From Pseudoips prasinana (lineage: Eukaryota; Arthropoda; Insecta; Lepidoptera; Nolidae): a stretch of DNA of 64,000 nucleotides. Where the stretch lies: assembly GCA_951640165.1 (NCBI GenBank), contig OX621240.1, positions 12,226,713 to 12,290,712 on the forward strand, given 5' to 3'. Of this stretch, positions 33,229 through 44,222 are shown piece by piece (the first letter of the stretch is position 1; each line of letters begins with the position of its first letter). Both the position numbers and the translations under genes were made by a program. The notes beneath the pieces were generated by a model. The model did no database searches and had not been told where the DNA came from. It worked only from the letters and a program-made list of their open reading frames with translations.

Positions 33229-34172
33229 GTACTAGTACTACAAAAATAACGCTCTCAAACCTAATCCATCCAAAACGCAGTCATGCGCCTTTCATCTGAG
33301 CAATAGGCAAGAGCAGCGGCCCCTTAACATTTCGTGGCAGGGAGTACAGATTACGCACAACAGTTTCCCAAAATACCTAGGAGTAACATTGGACCGGGCT
33401 CTGACCTATAAAACAAATTGTGAAACCATCAAGCAAAAGGTCAGTGCTCGCAATAATCTGCTGCTCCGCCTACGGTAATCAAATTGGGGAGCCACACCGC
33501 AGGTGCTTCGAACTACTTGTCTTGCCTTGTGCTTCTCTGCGGGTGAATATGCCTGCCCAGTATGGCACCGATCTACCCATGCCAATTCAGTGGATGTTGC
33601 TTTAAATGAGACTGATCCGACAGATCATCACAGGATGCCTTAAGCCCACGCCAGTTTAAAAACTGTATCCACTGGCAGGAATCGCGCCCCCAGCTGTTAG
33701 AAGGGAAGTAGCTAGTGGTGTTGAGAGGTATAAGCAGGAGACAGATAAAAAACACCCTCTTTATAACTCTACTCCAGCTCCCCGCCGACTGAAAAGTCGT
33801 AAAAGTTTCCTGGCCACTACCACAGCTACTATCGATGCATAGAAAGCGAGGACAACCATATGGCGAGATAAATTTGCTCCTCCTTTGTTTGTCCCGCCAA
33901 AGGAAAAATTACCTCGGGGACATAATTTGCCATGGCCAACCTGGAGGACTCTTAATAGACTACGTACCCAGGTTGGTAGATCAAAAGAAAACATGTGCAA
34001 ATGGGGTTACATTCCCACATCACAAAACATCTGCGAGTGCGGCGTGTCCCCCCAAAGTATGGCACATTTATCCGTTTGTCCCTCATGTCCAGTCTCTTGT
34101 TCCCTTCGGGACTTGTATGACGCTTCAGCCAAAAGGGTAAGCGTTGCCCAATTTTGGGAAGATAGAATATAA
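33229..34172 (+). pseudogene. LINE ORF2 C-terminal remnant
   Basis: Several shifted frames together read as the end of a non-LTR RT: LKPNPSKTQSCAFHL, FPKYLGVTLDRALTYK (RT thumb region), TTCLALCFSAGEYACPVW, then a C-terminal zinc-knuckle-like block MCKWGYIPTSQNICECG with SMAHLSVCPSCP and AQFWEDRI at the end. Cys/His spacing CxC...HxxxC fits the C-terminal nucleic-acid-binding tail of such elements. Several stops and frameshifts; the RT catalytic half is absent. Confidence 0.7.
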
Positions 34173-34199
34173 TTCTTACCATCGACGCGATAATAAGAA

Positions 34200-34510
34200 G
34201 AAGACTGCTAAGTCAGAGATAGTGGATTCGATCCCCATCCAGAACAAATCTTTGGGTGATGAGCACAATTATTTGATCTGTTTCTGGGTGTAATTTATAT
34301 ATAATATTTATGTATTTCCCCTACACAAGTATTGTTCCTTACTTACTAGGGATGGCTCAATTTCCTATGATTTATTATTTATTTGAGACAATAAAGATTT
34401 TTATTTATTAAAGAAATATATAAGTATATTTATCAGTTGTTTGATTACCATAGTACAAGCTCTGCCTAATTAGGAATCAGATGGCAGTGTATTGGTTGTC
34501 CCAAGATATA
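34200..34510 (+). mobile_element. SINE-C, interrupted and diverged
   Basis: GTGGATTCGATCCCCATCCA (box B) and the GTACAAGCTCTGCCTAAT and CAGATGGCAGTGT 3' blocks fit SINE-C. About 80 bp of extra AT-rich sequence (near 34325-34420) separates the halves. Confidence 0.65.
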
Positions 34511-34608
34511 TATTTTTATCTGTAATATGTTAGGAATAGATATTTTTTCCATATCCCTGTATCAGCTGTCTTAAGATCTAATATCAGCATATTACTAATC
34601 TAAATATA

Positions 34609-34743
34609 TTGACGACAGCCCATCAAGCTACCCCAATCTGTCAAATTTTCCCAATTGAAAGCGAACCTTACGCTTATGTGATAAAGTTGAAAATCGATGA
34701 AATAAATTTGACAGATTGGGGTAGGTTGATGTGCTGGCGTCTG
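34609..34743. mobile_element. TA-MITE foldback
   Basis: Right arm TTTGACAGATTGGGGTAGG...GCTGGCGTCTG followed by TA, left arm CAAGCTACCCCAATCTGTC. The left tip is diverged. Centre AACCTTACGCTTATGTGATA matches 47965-48100. Confidence 0.75.
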
Positions 34744-34974
34744 TACATGCCCAAGTGTAAAAAATAAATACTACTCACTAAAATGTGTCTGCATCAGAAT
34801 AGTCGTCATTGTTAAATATCGTTCAAAATTATTTATAAAACCGTTTCAGCTATTATTCTGTTCAAATAATATAAAAAAATATATTATGGCAGCCCTAAAA
34901 AGCGAATCAATTCTTAAAATCCGGCAATCAATGTCAATATATGAACCCACCAAATATATAAACCAATAAAAATT

Positions 34975-35015
34975 GATATGGAGTTAGCTGACACCCTGGA
35001 TTAACACATAGGTTA
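34975..35015 (+). mobile_element. Helitron fragment broken by a later copy
   Basis: TATGGAGTTAGCTGACACCC and GGATTAACACATAGG are internal words of the next Helitron; this partial copy ends where the complete copy begins. Confidence 0.6.
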
Positions 35016-35208
35016 TCACACTAATATTATAAAGGCAAAAGTTTGTGAGTGTGTGACTGTGTGAGTGTGTATGTTTGTTACTTCTTCACGTCTAAACGGC
35101 TGGAGCGATTTTAATAAAATTTGGTATGGAGTTAGCTGACACCCTGGATTAACACATAGTATATAATTTATAAAGTTTAACTCGTGTAAAACCGCGGGGC
35201 ACAGCTAG
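35016..35208 (+). mobile_element. non-autonomous Helitron (193 bp)
   Basis: A|TCACACTAATATTATAAAG at the 5' end and GGGGCACAGCTAG|T at the 3' end, with a weakened CCGCGG-containing hairpin. Same family as the copy split by a mariner at 54248/55540. Confidence 0.75.
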
Positions 35209-35414
35209 TTCAAAATAATTCCAATTGGAATACTATAGGCGAATTCATTTAAATTTACATTGTAACTGAGTTATCTAAGCTCTCACGGCTGAATGAGAAT
35301 AACAAGCTACTCGTAGTTAACTAAGTTCCTCTCGATCATAGTTGAAAAGCAAACCATTAATTGCAGTTTGGTGAGTTCAACTCGGCTTAGACTAGAATTT
35401 AACTAAATTATGAC

Positions 35415-35670
35415 GGGCCTATTGGCGTGGTTGGTAAATGCTTGCTTTTCACGCCGCAAGTCATGGGTTCGATTACAGGGACAAATATTTGAGTGCATGA
35501 ACATGTCTTTTTGTTCTATGCCTGGGTGTAGTTATGTATATAAGTATGTATTTGTAAAAGAAAAGTAGTATGTGTAGTGTTATCTGGTTCCATAGTACAA
35601 GCTCAGCTTAGTTTGGAATCAGATGGACGTGTGTGAATAATGTCTCTGGATGTTATTATGTCCCTGGACA
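35415..35670 (+). mobile_element. SINE-C
   Basis: GGGCCTATTGGCGTGGTTGG, ATGGGTTCGATTACAGG (box B with a deletion after it), GTGCATGAACATG, GTACAAGCTCAGCTTAGTTT and GTGTGAATAATGTC. Confidence 0.8.
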
Positions 35671-35764
35671 TAATAACATCCAGACTGTATCTGTAACTTG
35701 CAACTTAAAAGATTTTTACGTTCAGAAAGCTATAAAAATTGCCCCACTTATAGCTATGCCTCGT

Positions 35765-36056
35765 TTATAATGGTTGCACAAGTGTTTGCGCAAACACAGG
35801 GGCACCTTCTATTGCATCACTCTCATGATCCGATGGGATAGTCCCATGCGCCACGACCCGAAACAGTTCACAAATAGTATCGACGGCCTTACGTGCTAGC
35901 CACGGGGGTGTATATAACGATAACTCCCAGCCTTCGGGCTGCTCCTGTGAAATTGTTTTTACAGAAAAACCAGAGTCCTTTTTTGGCCAGACCCGTAATT
36001 TGTACCCAGGACATTTTTATATGCCGTAGAGCTTCCGCTAGACTCGAGGCAGTCAA
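35765..36056 (-). mobile_element. SINE-D
   Basis: Minus strand has GACTGCCTCGAGTCTAGCGG and box B-like GGGTACAAATTACGGGTC. The GCAAACACAGGGGCACCTTC and CATGATCCGATGGGATAG blocks match 30098-30440 and 62010-62332. Confidence 0.75.
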
Positions 36057-36224
36057 AATAGCAAGTCAAAGCAAAACACCAGGTGCCCTAATGGTAAGTG
36101 ATTACCGCATCCCATGGGAGGGAGGGAGGGAGGCGATGGCTGGCCCACACGTCATACTCGTGAATGGGTGCTGCTTGCGGTAACTGGTCGAACTGCTGTT
36201 GGGGTACTCATATTTTTTTATTTT

Positions 36225-36415
36225 TTTGAAGTTATACTTCTTTTGACGCGATGGAGAAAAATGATGAGAGTGAATTTTTACTTTGCGCGCGCACACCGTC
36301 ACCAAAAAATTTAACAGCATGAAGTTAGTTCTAGGTGGTATGAGAGTGAATTTTTACGATGCGCGCGCATCGTGCGCGCGCATCGTAAAAATAACAGCAT
36401 GACGTTAGTTCTAGG
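36225..36415 (+). repeat. dispersed repeat D with internal duplication
   Basis: CGCGATGGAGAAAAATGATG, GAGAGTGAATTTTTAC, GCGCGCGCACACCGTCACC and GAAGTTAGTTCTAGGTGGTA also occur at 48823-48945. Here the second half is repeated, and the GC-alternating part has become a perfect palindrome. Confidence 0.8.
36351..36391. repeat. perfect 19-bp palindrome with (GC)n core
   Basis: TTTTTACGATGCGCGCGCA, loop TCG, then its exact complement. The GCGCGCGCA tracts alternate purine and pyrimidine. Confidence 0.95.
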
Positions 36416-36427
36416 TGGTATGAAAAC

Positions 36428-36540
36428 AGAACATGTTTGTAGTAATATAGTTGTATACATTATTATTTCTAGTAACATAGATATTTAGGTACATATTGTA
36501 TGAAAACATTTATAAAATTTATTTTAATAGCAATGATATT
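36428..36540 (-). repeat. family H repeat, reverse copy
   Basis: CATGTTTGTAGTAATATAGT, GTATACATTATTATTTCTAG and TAGATATTTAGGTACAT are the complement of 47340-47460. Confidence 0.75.
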
Positions 36541-36641
36541 TAGCTAGCTTGTATCAAGTTATTTTCAAGAAATTATGTTTAATTATCTAGTTTAAGTCTA
36601 ATATTTTTACTACATATTGTCAATGGTTCTGTCTATATTAA

Positions 36642-36858
36642 GGTATTATTATTATGACGGACCTTGTGTTAATAACGACGGGCGCGCTTTAATGCTACCA
36701 CCGGATCCAATGCGCCCCAACTGAGAAGACCCAGCGAAACAAACTCAGTGGGTTCATCTACTACCGGTTTCAACACGACCCAGTTGAGACGGTCCGGCGA
36801 AACATACTCAAGCGGGCATGAACACTGGATTTGGTCCAATTAGAGTAATTATTTAGTA
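36642..36858. repeat. two-unit ~60-bp direct repeat upstream of LINE
   Basis: CGCCCCAACTGAGAAGACCC..GCGAAACAAACTCA and CGACCCAGTTGAGACGGTCC..GCGAAACATACTCA (about 36710-36760 and 36773-36825) are diverged tandem units. This may be LINE leader or the insertion site. Confidence 0.5.
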
Positions 36859-36859
36859 G

Positions 36860-38683
36860 GAATCCATACGTTTACACGAGAGAGGAAAAATGTGAGAAAG
36901 AGTATGATTGACTTCGTGATTGTAGATGAAAGACTGAGAAAGAATGTTCTAGACACAAGAGTCTATCGTGGGACCGCAATCCATACAGACCACTTTTTGG
37001 TGATGAGCCGAATAAGTGGTCTGTTCAAAGGATGGCGCCACCGAATCCCTGAGACTAAGAGTGTACTAGAGAGAATAAAAGTAGAGGAACTGCAAGAGGA
37101 AGAAGTGGCAGATGAGTACAAAAGTAAGTTGGTTGAGAAGTTTGAGGGATCTGAAGACATAAGAGAAGTAGAAGAGCTATGGAAGGTAGTCAAAGAAGGT
37201 GTGGTGAGTGTAGCTGGTGAAGTATGTGGTGTAATAAAGAGAAGTAGAGGAAGAAAGATGAAGAATATTTGGTGGGATAAAAGTGTACAAAAAGTTGTAT
37301 GTGAAAAGAAGAAAGCGTGGTTAGACTGGCTAGCCACCAGAGCAAACGAACGTATGCATAAGGCGACGAATGAGGATATAGAAAGGGCCTGGAATGATTA
37401 TAGGAAAATGAAAGGAATTGTAAAGGATGTGGTGAACGAAAAGAAAAATGAACAAAAGGATAATTTTGATAGAAGGTTGTCTAAGGATTTTCAGACGAAT
37501 ATTAAGTTTTTCTGGAAATCCGTTAGATCAGTAAGAGGCATAACTCAAACCTCAGAACTGAAATCCATACGAGACCAAGATGGAAATATAGTGAAAGGGG
37601 AAGAATGCGCGTTAAAACGTTGGAAGGAGTATTTTGAAAGTTTGTATGAAAGAGGTGTAACAGAGAGTGAACGTAGTTCACTAAGTATAGACGAGAACAA
37701 ATGTAAAGATGAAATTGGTATGGATGAGATTGTGAAAGCTATTAAGGGTATGAAATCAGGTAAGTTACCAGGGTATGACAGGATAAATCCGCGATGCTGA
37801 AGCCTGGACATGGCGTCATAGCGAGTCAGCTGTGCAGCCTTTTCAATCTATGCTATACCACCGGCCAAGTGCCAAGTGATTGGTGCAAGGCTGTCATTGT
37901 ACCTCTTTACAAAGGGAAAGGCTCACGGCAAGACTGTAAAAACTATAGGGGCATTAGTCTGCTCAGCGTCGTTGGTAAGTTGTATGCAAAAGTATTGGTT
38001 GAAAGAGTTGTGAAAGAAACCGATGCGAAAATATGGGATGCACAGGCGAGTTTTCGGAAAGGAATGGGATGCACGGATCAGGTCTTTTCTCTGCGAAGCA
38101 TAGTAGAGAAGTTTTTGGGCAAAAGCCAAAAGGTCTACTGTGCCTTCGTAGACTTAGAAAAGGCCTACGATAGAGTGTTGAGGAATGAACTATGGTCGGT
38201 ACTGTCCATGTATGGGTTGAATGACAACCTTGTTCAAGCACTGAAATCTCTTTATAGGGATTCCAGAGCTTGCGTGAGGATTAACGGGTCATACACCGAG
38301 TGGTTTAGCATCCAAAAGGGTGTTAGACAGGGATGTGTAGCGTCACCGTGGTTGTTTAACCTATTCATGGATAGCTGTTTAAAAGATTTGAAAGAAAGTG
38401 AATGCGGTGTAAGGATGAATGAGTTACTCATCAAATGTCTACTTTACGCTGATGATCAAGTTTTACTTGCATCATCGGCGGACGAGTTGCAGGTGATGGT
38501 AACAATGATGTATGAATCTTTTGAAAGGAAAGGGATGAAAATGAATGTAGGTAAGACGAAAGTAATGGTATTTGAGAGGGATGAATACACGACAGCGTGT
38601 GATATTGTGATTGGAGGAGAGAAAGTCGAACTGGTGAATGAGTTTGTATATTTGGGAACTTTGTTTACGAGAGATGGGAAATA
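36860..38683 (+). pseudogene. LINE ORF2 (endonuclease end, RT), part 1
   Basis: 5'-truncated non-LTR ORF2. It enters in the endonuclease (MIDFVIVDERL, TDHFLVMSR) and continues to 37800 (spacer, KSGKLPGYDRI). After a frameshift at about 37795 it continues through RT: CKAVIVPLYKGKGSRQDCKN, YRGISLLSVVGK, CAFVDLEKAYDRV (A), IQKGVRQGCVASPWLF (B) and the catalytic LLYADDQVLLA (C). It is cut at DGKY (38683) by a mariner element and resumes at 39965. One frameshift and the mariner are the main lesions. Clade uncertain; motifs differ clearly from the RTE element at 12287. Confidence 0.85.
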
Positions 38684-39962
38684 TTAGGTCTTTACCTATG
38701 AAATTGCCGTTCTGCAGTACTGGCCATTTCAAATCAAAATAATTTTTGTTTGGCTAAGAATTCTAATTTCAAATTAATTTTATTTTAAAAACATGGATTC
38801 TTTTTTCCAAAAGTAGTCATTTCTTTATTGATTAGTGTTACATTTTCATCGCATTTCAATCTTTTTCGTCATCATGGATACGTTAAAAATTCGAGTAATT
38901 ATGGAATATGAGTACCGTCGTGGCAGCAACGCGGCACAAGCGGCACGCAACATCAACGACGTTTACGGAGCTAACACTACAAACCAACGCACCACCTGTT
39001 ATTGGTTTGCTCGCTTCCGTTCTGGAAATTTCGACCTGAAAAATGAACCTCGCGGTCGTCCGAAGACTTTGGTCGACAATGACGAATTAAAGGCGGTTGT
39101 GGAAGCTGATGATACACAATCTACGGCTGAATTAGCAGCAGCTTTCGACGTTAGCGTCAAAACAATATTGGTCCATTTGCGTCAAATTGGCAAGGTAAAA
39201 AAGCTTGACAAATGGGTGCCCCACGAACTCAATGATCGCCAGCGCGAAGTACGCGTCGAGACGTGCCTTGCACTGCTCAACAGACACACAAATGAAGGAA
39301 TTTTGAACCGCATTGTTACCTGCGATGAAAAATGGATTCTGTTTGATAACCGCAAGCGCTCAGCAAGTTGGTTGGATCCTGGTTCAGCACCTAAACAATG
39401 CCCTAAACGAAAACTTACCCCTAGAAAAGTGATGGTCACTGTTTGGTGGTCTAGCGCCGGTGTGATTCATCACAGCTTCTTACCAAACGGGGTGAGCATT
39501 ACTGCAGATGTGTACTGTGAAGAACTGAGCACAATGATGGAGAAGCTGGCGCATCTCCAACCAGCATTGGTCAATCGCTCGTCTCTGCACGACAACGCGC
39601 GACCTCATACTGCACAGCAGACGGTCTCCAAGTTGCAAGAACTGGGGTTGGAAGCTCTCCGTCATCCGCCCTACTCACCAGACCTTGCGCCTACAGACTA
39701 CTACTTTTTCCAGAATTTGGATAACTTCTTGGTGGGAAAAAAATTCAATACCCGAGAGGCAGTACAAAATGCCTTTGAAGAATTTGTTGCCTCCCGTCCA
39801 GCTGATTTCTTTAAGAAGGGCATCAATAAACTGCCACTGCGATGGCAAAGATGCATTGATTGCATGGGTGATTACTTCGATTAATACAAATAAAAAAATT
39901 CATGAAAAAAATTCGTTTAAATTTTTTCATACAAAACGGCAATTTCATAGGTAAAGACCTAT
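38684..39962 (+). mobile_element. mariner (cecropia-type), copy 1
   Basis: 1279 bp, bounded by TA (38682-38683 and 39963-39964). Inverted termini of about 28 bp share AGGTCTTTACCTATGAAATT. Removing it and one TA restores the LINE frame around DGKY|EKD, which proves the exact boundaries. The same element occurs at 54259-55539. Confidence 0.95.
38874..39884 (+). CDS. mariner transposase, 9-bp in-frame deletion
   Basis: 336-residue DD34D transposase for TA-targeted cut-and-paste movement. Start chosen at ATG 38874 (MDTLKIRVIM); an upstream non-ATG extension is open. N-terminal helix-turn-helix pair (to about residue 110), linker WVPHELN, then the catalytic Asp in TCDEKWILFDNR, HDNARPHTAQQ and YSPDLAPTDYYFF, with 34 residues between the last two. 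WVPHELN, the DNRxRSAxWLD block and YFD end resemble the Hsmar1/cecropia subfamily. Compared with copy 2 it lacks three residues just before HDN (SSLHDN versus SSPLLLHDN), shortening the catalytic core, so activity is doubtful. Confidence 0.9.
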   Translation: MDTLKIRVIMEYEYRRGSNAAQAARNINDVYGANTTNQRTTCYWFARFRSGNFDLKNEPRGRPKTLVDNDELKAVVEADDTQSTAELAAAFDVSVKTILVHLRQIGKVKKLDKWVPHELNDRQREVRVETCLALLNRHTNEGILNRIVTCDEKWILFDNRKRSASWLDPGSAPKQCPKRKLTPRKVMVTVWWSSAGVIHHSFLPNGVSITADVYCEELSTMMEKLAHLQPALVNRSSLHDNARPHTAQQTVSKLQELGLEALRHPPYSPDLAPTDYYFFQNLDNFLVGKKFNTREAVQNAFEEFVASRPADFFKKGINKLPLRWQRCIDCMGDYFD

Positions 39963-39964
39963 TA

Positions 39965-40577
39965 TGAAAAAGATATTGTAAGAAGAGTAAATGCGGGGAA
40001 CAGAGTGAATGGGGCACTACACGTCTTTATGAGTAGCCGGCAAGTATCAAAGAAGGCTCGACTAGCCGTGCACGATGGAGTGTTAGTGCCAACTTTAATG
40101 TATGGAAGTGAAAGTTGGGTATGGCAGAAAAAGAATGAAAGTAAAATAAATGCAGTGGAAATGAGAGCTCTGAGAAGTATGTGTGGTGTGACTTTGAGAG
40201 ACAGAATTCGAAATACTGATGTAAGAGAGCGTTGTGGTGTGAAAGAGGATGTAGTCACAAAGATTGAAAAAGGCATGCTGAGATGGTTTGGCCATTTAGA
40301 AAGGATGAATGAAAGAAGATTGACAAAAGAAGTATACCTGGCCTGTGTGAATGGGACAACCGGAAGAGGAAGACCACGTCGAACATTCTCTGACCAAATT
40401 GGAGATGTTCTCAAGAAAGGGCAGGTCAGAAGTACCCTAAACCGGCGAGCATGTATGAAGAATATAATGACAGTGATCGAGGCAAAAGAAGTATGCAAAG
40501 ATCGTGACAAATGGAAATCCGTTGTCTCTGCCTACCCCTCTGGGAAACAGGCGTGAGTCTATGTATGTATGTATGTA
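39965..40577 (+). pseudogene. LINE ORF2, part 2 (C-terminus and tail)
   Basis: The frame resumes with [19 protein letters not shown] and runs through [42 protein letters not shown] and [15 protein letters not shown] to PSGKQA and stop at 40556, followed by a short (GTAT)n tail. This C-terminal region is typical for LINEs ending in WxGHxxRM..RxGRPRxxW. Intact open frame of 183 codons. Another truncated copy of this 3' end is at 27395-27612. Confidence 0.85.
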
Positions 40578-40771
40578 TTTAGTAGGCAAACACAATATAT
40601 GCTCGATCGGTTGTCTGAATGCTTATTATTTTAGATTATATTATTATTTAGGTATACAAAAGAAAAACTTCGAAACAATAACATTATTCATTTTTAGACT
40701 GAGTCAATAATTTTAAATTAAGTATATGATAGCAATCATTTACAGATAGTTCACGTAACACAGCAGATCAG

Positions 40772-42064
40772 TTATGTCTTTATGGCTACAAGATCTCCAG
40801 CGAGCAATGTGCAGGTAGGAAGTGAGACCCAGACGTCTTTGTCATCGATGTATGAATCTTTAGTGGTGTAATAACCCCTAGCCATAAGTATACGTTTAAT
40901 ATCTGTTTTAAAACTTGTGTCAGGCAGATCAGTTATTTGAGTAGGAAGCTTGTTATAAAACCTTATACAATTTCCTAAAAATGATTTATTAGTTTTGCTT
41001 ACTCTAAAACCTGGCATGGCTAGTTTGTTTTTATTCCTAGTATTTATATTATGCAGTTCACTTTTCTTTTTATATTTATAAATATTTTTTCTAACAATCA
41101 TTATATTCTGATATATATATATATATATTCCGATGGCACAGTAAGTATATTTATTTCTTTAAACAAATTTCGCAAAGAATCGCGACTGCCCAAACCATAA
41201 ATGGCTCTGACTGCTCTTTTCTGCAATACAAAAATAGTACCTATGTCAGCCGCCGAACCCCACAGCAGAATGCCATACGACATAATGCTATGAAAGTATG
41301 CGAAATACACTAATCTAGCAGGTTGTTCATCTGACAATTGCCTTATTTTCCAGACAGCATAGGAAGCCGAACTTAATTTACCTGTTAACTTTTCAATTTG
41401 AGGACCCCATTGCAATTTTGAATCAAGTTTCAATCGTAAAAATACGGCCGATGGGACTAAATCTAAAATCTCCGCATTAAGTGCAACTGTTGGTACAATT
41501 TGAGTCACATTTGGCAATGAGAACCTGATGCATTTAGTTTTCCCTGCATTTAACAAGAGATTATTTGCCGAAAACCATTCTGATATAAGGCTGAGTGTTT
41601 TATTATGCTCAACAAGATCTTTATCCTTTCTATTTACTTTAAATATGAGCGACGTATCATCAGCGAATAAAACTATGTCTGATACTTTCTCTACCAGATA
41701 AGGGAGATCATTTATATAAACTAGAAATAAAAATGGGCCCAATATAGATCCTTGGGGCAACCCCATTTTCACAGGATGACGTGCCGAAATGACACCGCCT
41801 ATCGAAACCATCTGTTGTCGCCCCGATAAATAGAACATCACAAGATCAAGAGATGTGCCAGATATTCCATAGTATTTCAGTTTAACAACGAGCGTACGAT
41901 GATCAACGTAATCGAAAGCCTTAGAGAGATCACAGAAAACTCCCAGAGCATCCTGTGATCCCTCCCAAGCCTCCAATATTGACCTAATTAATGTGCAACC
42001 TGCATCCTGAGTAGAGCGGCCCCTTGTAAACCCGAACTGCTTGTTATCAACCCGAAGTCTGGAA
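40772..42064 (-). pseudogene. Jockey/CR1-type LINE RT, 5' truncated
   Basis: Minus-strand frame from about 42064: QFGFTRGRSTQDAG, FCDLSKAFDYVDHRTLV (A), GLPQGSILGPFLFLVYINDL (B), catalytic VLFADDTSLIF (C), LLLNAGKTKCIRFS, YFHSIMSYGILLWG, QKRAVRAIYG. The final part (HNINTRNKNKLAMP ... IRFYNKLP) continues at 41101-40772. An in-frame (AT)n run at 41112-41130 separates the two and introduces a stop. The N-terminal half and endonuclease are missing. Apart from the microsatellite the frame is open, so decay is mild. Confidence 0.85.
41112..41130. repeat. (AT)n run inside the LINE ORF
   Basis: About ten AT units replace sequence within the RT C-terminal region, reading as repeated Tyr-Ile on the minus strand. 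Confidence 0.9.
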
Positions 42065-42074
42065 ATTATTAGCC

Positions 42075-42285
42075 CCTTACGGAATTACTCCCGTGCTTTA
42101 GATGTCACGTAAAGCCGTCGATTCTGTACCTGGCTTCTTTCCGGTTATGTCGCTAGTTGTCCTACCGAATATTGAGAGTGATGGAATAGAAAGTGCCTCT
42201 GTGTTTGCGGACACACTTGTGCACTACAATATGTCCCGTGTAGATGGCTAGTCTTCGAAACTCGTTCAGGAGGACATATTTATAA
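42075..42285 (+). mobile_element. SINE-D, 3' half
   Basis: CCGTGCTTTAGATGTCACGT, TTTCCGGTTATGTCGCTAGT, GATGGAATAGAAAGTGCC and ACTTGTGCACTACAATATGT. Starts exactly where the LINE fragment stops; the tRNA-like head is missing. Confidence 0.75.
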
Positions 42286-42289
42286 AACT

Positions 42290-42645
42290 ATCCAACACTT
42301 ATGTACAAATAAACCAAATTAACCTCCAAAAAATAGTCTTATTTATATCAACCTTAAACATCCGACCATTCTGTCAGATCTTCCATCACGCCAGACAAAA
42401 TACCAAGAGAATTAAGAATGAATAATGTAAAAACAGTATGTGTTGTTGTAAATCCATCCTAATCGGTCCCCCATGTGGTCTGACCCTACCTTTGGCTATT
42501 TTCACATGATTACAACACCGAAGATTATGTAAGGAGAATGTTGTTTTACACAGATGTAGAGAAGTGCTTTGATCAATCAAATGTCCCGTTTTTGGCGATT
42601 CGAGATTAAAGAGGTGTATTAATATTCAAAACGCGAGCTCATAGC
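42290..42645. other. no feature firmly recognised
   Basis: A 64-codon minus frame (42386-42580: CKTTFSLHNLRCCNHVKIAK) is open but unrecognised and lacks start or splice support. Confidence 0.35.
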
Positions 42646-42649
42646 TATA

Positions 42650-42735
42650 TGCCCTCACCGGTCCGTAAGTGATTGACGAGGTTAAGCAACTAGGCTTGCG
42701 GTCAGTCCATACATGGGTGGTAGGAGTAACGGAAG
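42650..42735 (+). mobile_element. 5S-rRNA-derived SINE, copy 2 (head only)
   Basis: CACCGGTCCGTAAGTGATTG, CGAGGTTAAGCAACTAGG, GCGGTCAGTCCATACATGGG. The head matches 31947-32020 and 5S rRNA nucleotides of about 45-95. Body not detected. Confidence 0.65.
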
Positions 42736-42739
42736 GTAC

Positions 42740-43814
42740 CCCCTATTCAGAAAAAAATAACTTAGCATAGGAAAATAACGTAAAATAGCATAATATTTGA
42801 GTGCAAATTTTTTTTTTTTTGTGTTTATTCACATTTAAGTTACATTAATGGTTCTTTACATTTTAAACGCCAAACGGCTAACGCAGTTTGTAGGCGACTC
42901 GCTCTTATTCATCTGACATCTAACTTAAATGCTTATAATATTTAAGTATATATTTACAATTATTAAGCTACCCTATAAGCTACTTATTTACTACATTTCT
43001 ACCCTTAATGCACGCTACTTAAATTATTACATTTCAGCCGCGTGGTGGGCCTGGTGTCCTGTAAAGTATACAGGTGTTTTTTCAAACCTATTTCAGGCAC
43101 AAGTCTCTCACAAAGACGAGGCTAGTTATTTTGAAACGTAACTACCTAGGTATTAGGTGACCCCATATGTGGTGAGATACATTACGTCATTGCGATATTG
43201 TCATGGTTATTAAATACATTGCGTTATTATTATCGATATCGATTACACTGCGTTTAAGCAGAAAATGATAATCGATACTCAAAGTCTGAATGACGCACCG
43301 AATTTTCACTACGAACTCCTTTTATATATCTTTGGGTCGTCCACATGGGCCTAGTCAGGAACTATATCCTAAGTAAACGGGTAGCAGTAAATATTTTAAC
43401 AATACGGTATCATGCCCACGTAGCGTAATCCCTGCAAACAAGAATGACAAACGTTTGTTTGGTACAAAAGTTAATTTTTGGCGGTGTTTGCTTTGCTCGG
43501 ACGCTAAATCCATACAGGGTCTGCCTATTCATTATCAACGTGTGAATATTGTTCATGTAGTTAAATTTACCTATATTAAACATAAGCAGTATGTCTAACA
43601 CAGTTAGAATCTGTTGTGAAAAACTTTAATGTTACTGTTTTGGTGGTGGCAAATAGCTGCCCGGGTATTAGTATGCCAATGAAGACTAATGACAGATGAC
43701 AGATTACAGAACGACGTTAATAGGTACGTACGGTAGTAGGTGATGATAGGATAGTAGATAGTAAGAAAAAAGCCCAGTACATATGATTTCCTGTCTGTTA
43801 CTATGATTTACAAG
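42740..43814. other. no gene recognised
   Basis: A T-tract (42810-42823) begins an AT-rich stretch. CAGCCGCGTGGTGGGCCTGG near 43035 follows an acceptor-like TTATTACATTTCAG, but the frame closes quickly. Confidence 0.35.
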
Positions 43815-43824
43815 TGTTTTCGTG

Positions 43825-44222
43825 AGGTATTCCTCGAAGCGCTCCTAATGAGGCGCTCCTTTTTTATTCCTCAGAGCGCACCTTTTAGTAGCGCTAGTAG
43901 CGTAGTAAAGATTAAAGTACATACTGACTGATATAGTTGTCTTTGTCCATATTAACCAGAATCACTTTCTTTTTAACCGACCTTTATTCAAGGAGTATAG
44001 ATATTTTGCAAATTGTATAAAATAACGAGTTTTACTTATTATCGATAGTTTCAGTTAGTATCATATCTCTATTCGAAAGTTAATCATAGGTGCGCTTCGA
44101 GGAATAAAATGTTATTATTTTTAATTGTTATCGGGAGCGCTACTAAATGGTGCGCTCCGAGGAATAAAAAAGGAGCGCCTCATTAGGAGCGCCACAAAAT
44201 AGGAGCGCTTCGAGGAATACCT
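43825..44222. mobile_element. Mutator-like foldback MITE with 10-bp TSD
   Basis: Termini are perfect inverted repeats starting AGGTATTCCTCGAAGCGCTC, and arms of about 75 bp share AATGAGGCGCTCCT, TTTATTCCTC and GAGCGCACC. TGTTTTCGTG lies on both sides (43815-43824 and 44223-44232). A 10-bp duplication fits Mutator-type elements (usually 8-11 bp). The 398-bp element has no ORF. CTCC/GAGCGC blocks are repeated within each arm. Confidence 0.8.

Noticed and set aside
33835..34172. Two overlapping plus frames (101 and 95 codons) as separate genes
   Set aside because: They are neighbouring frames of one frameshifted LINE C-terminus, shown by the shared Cys-rich tail motif.
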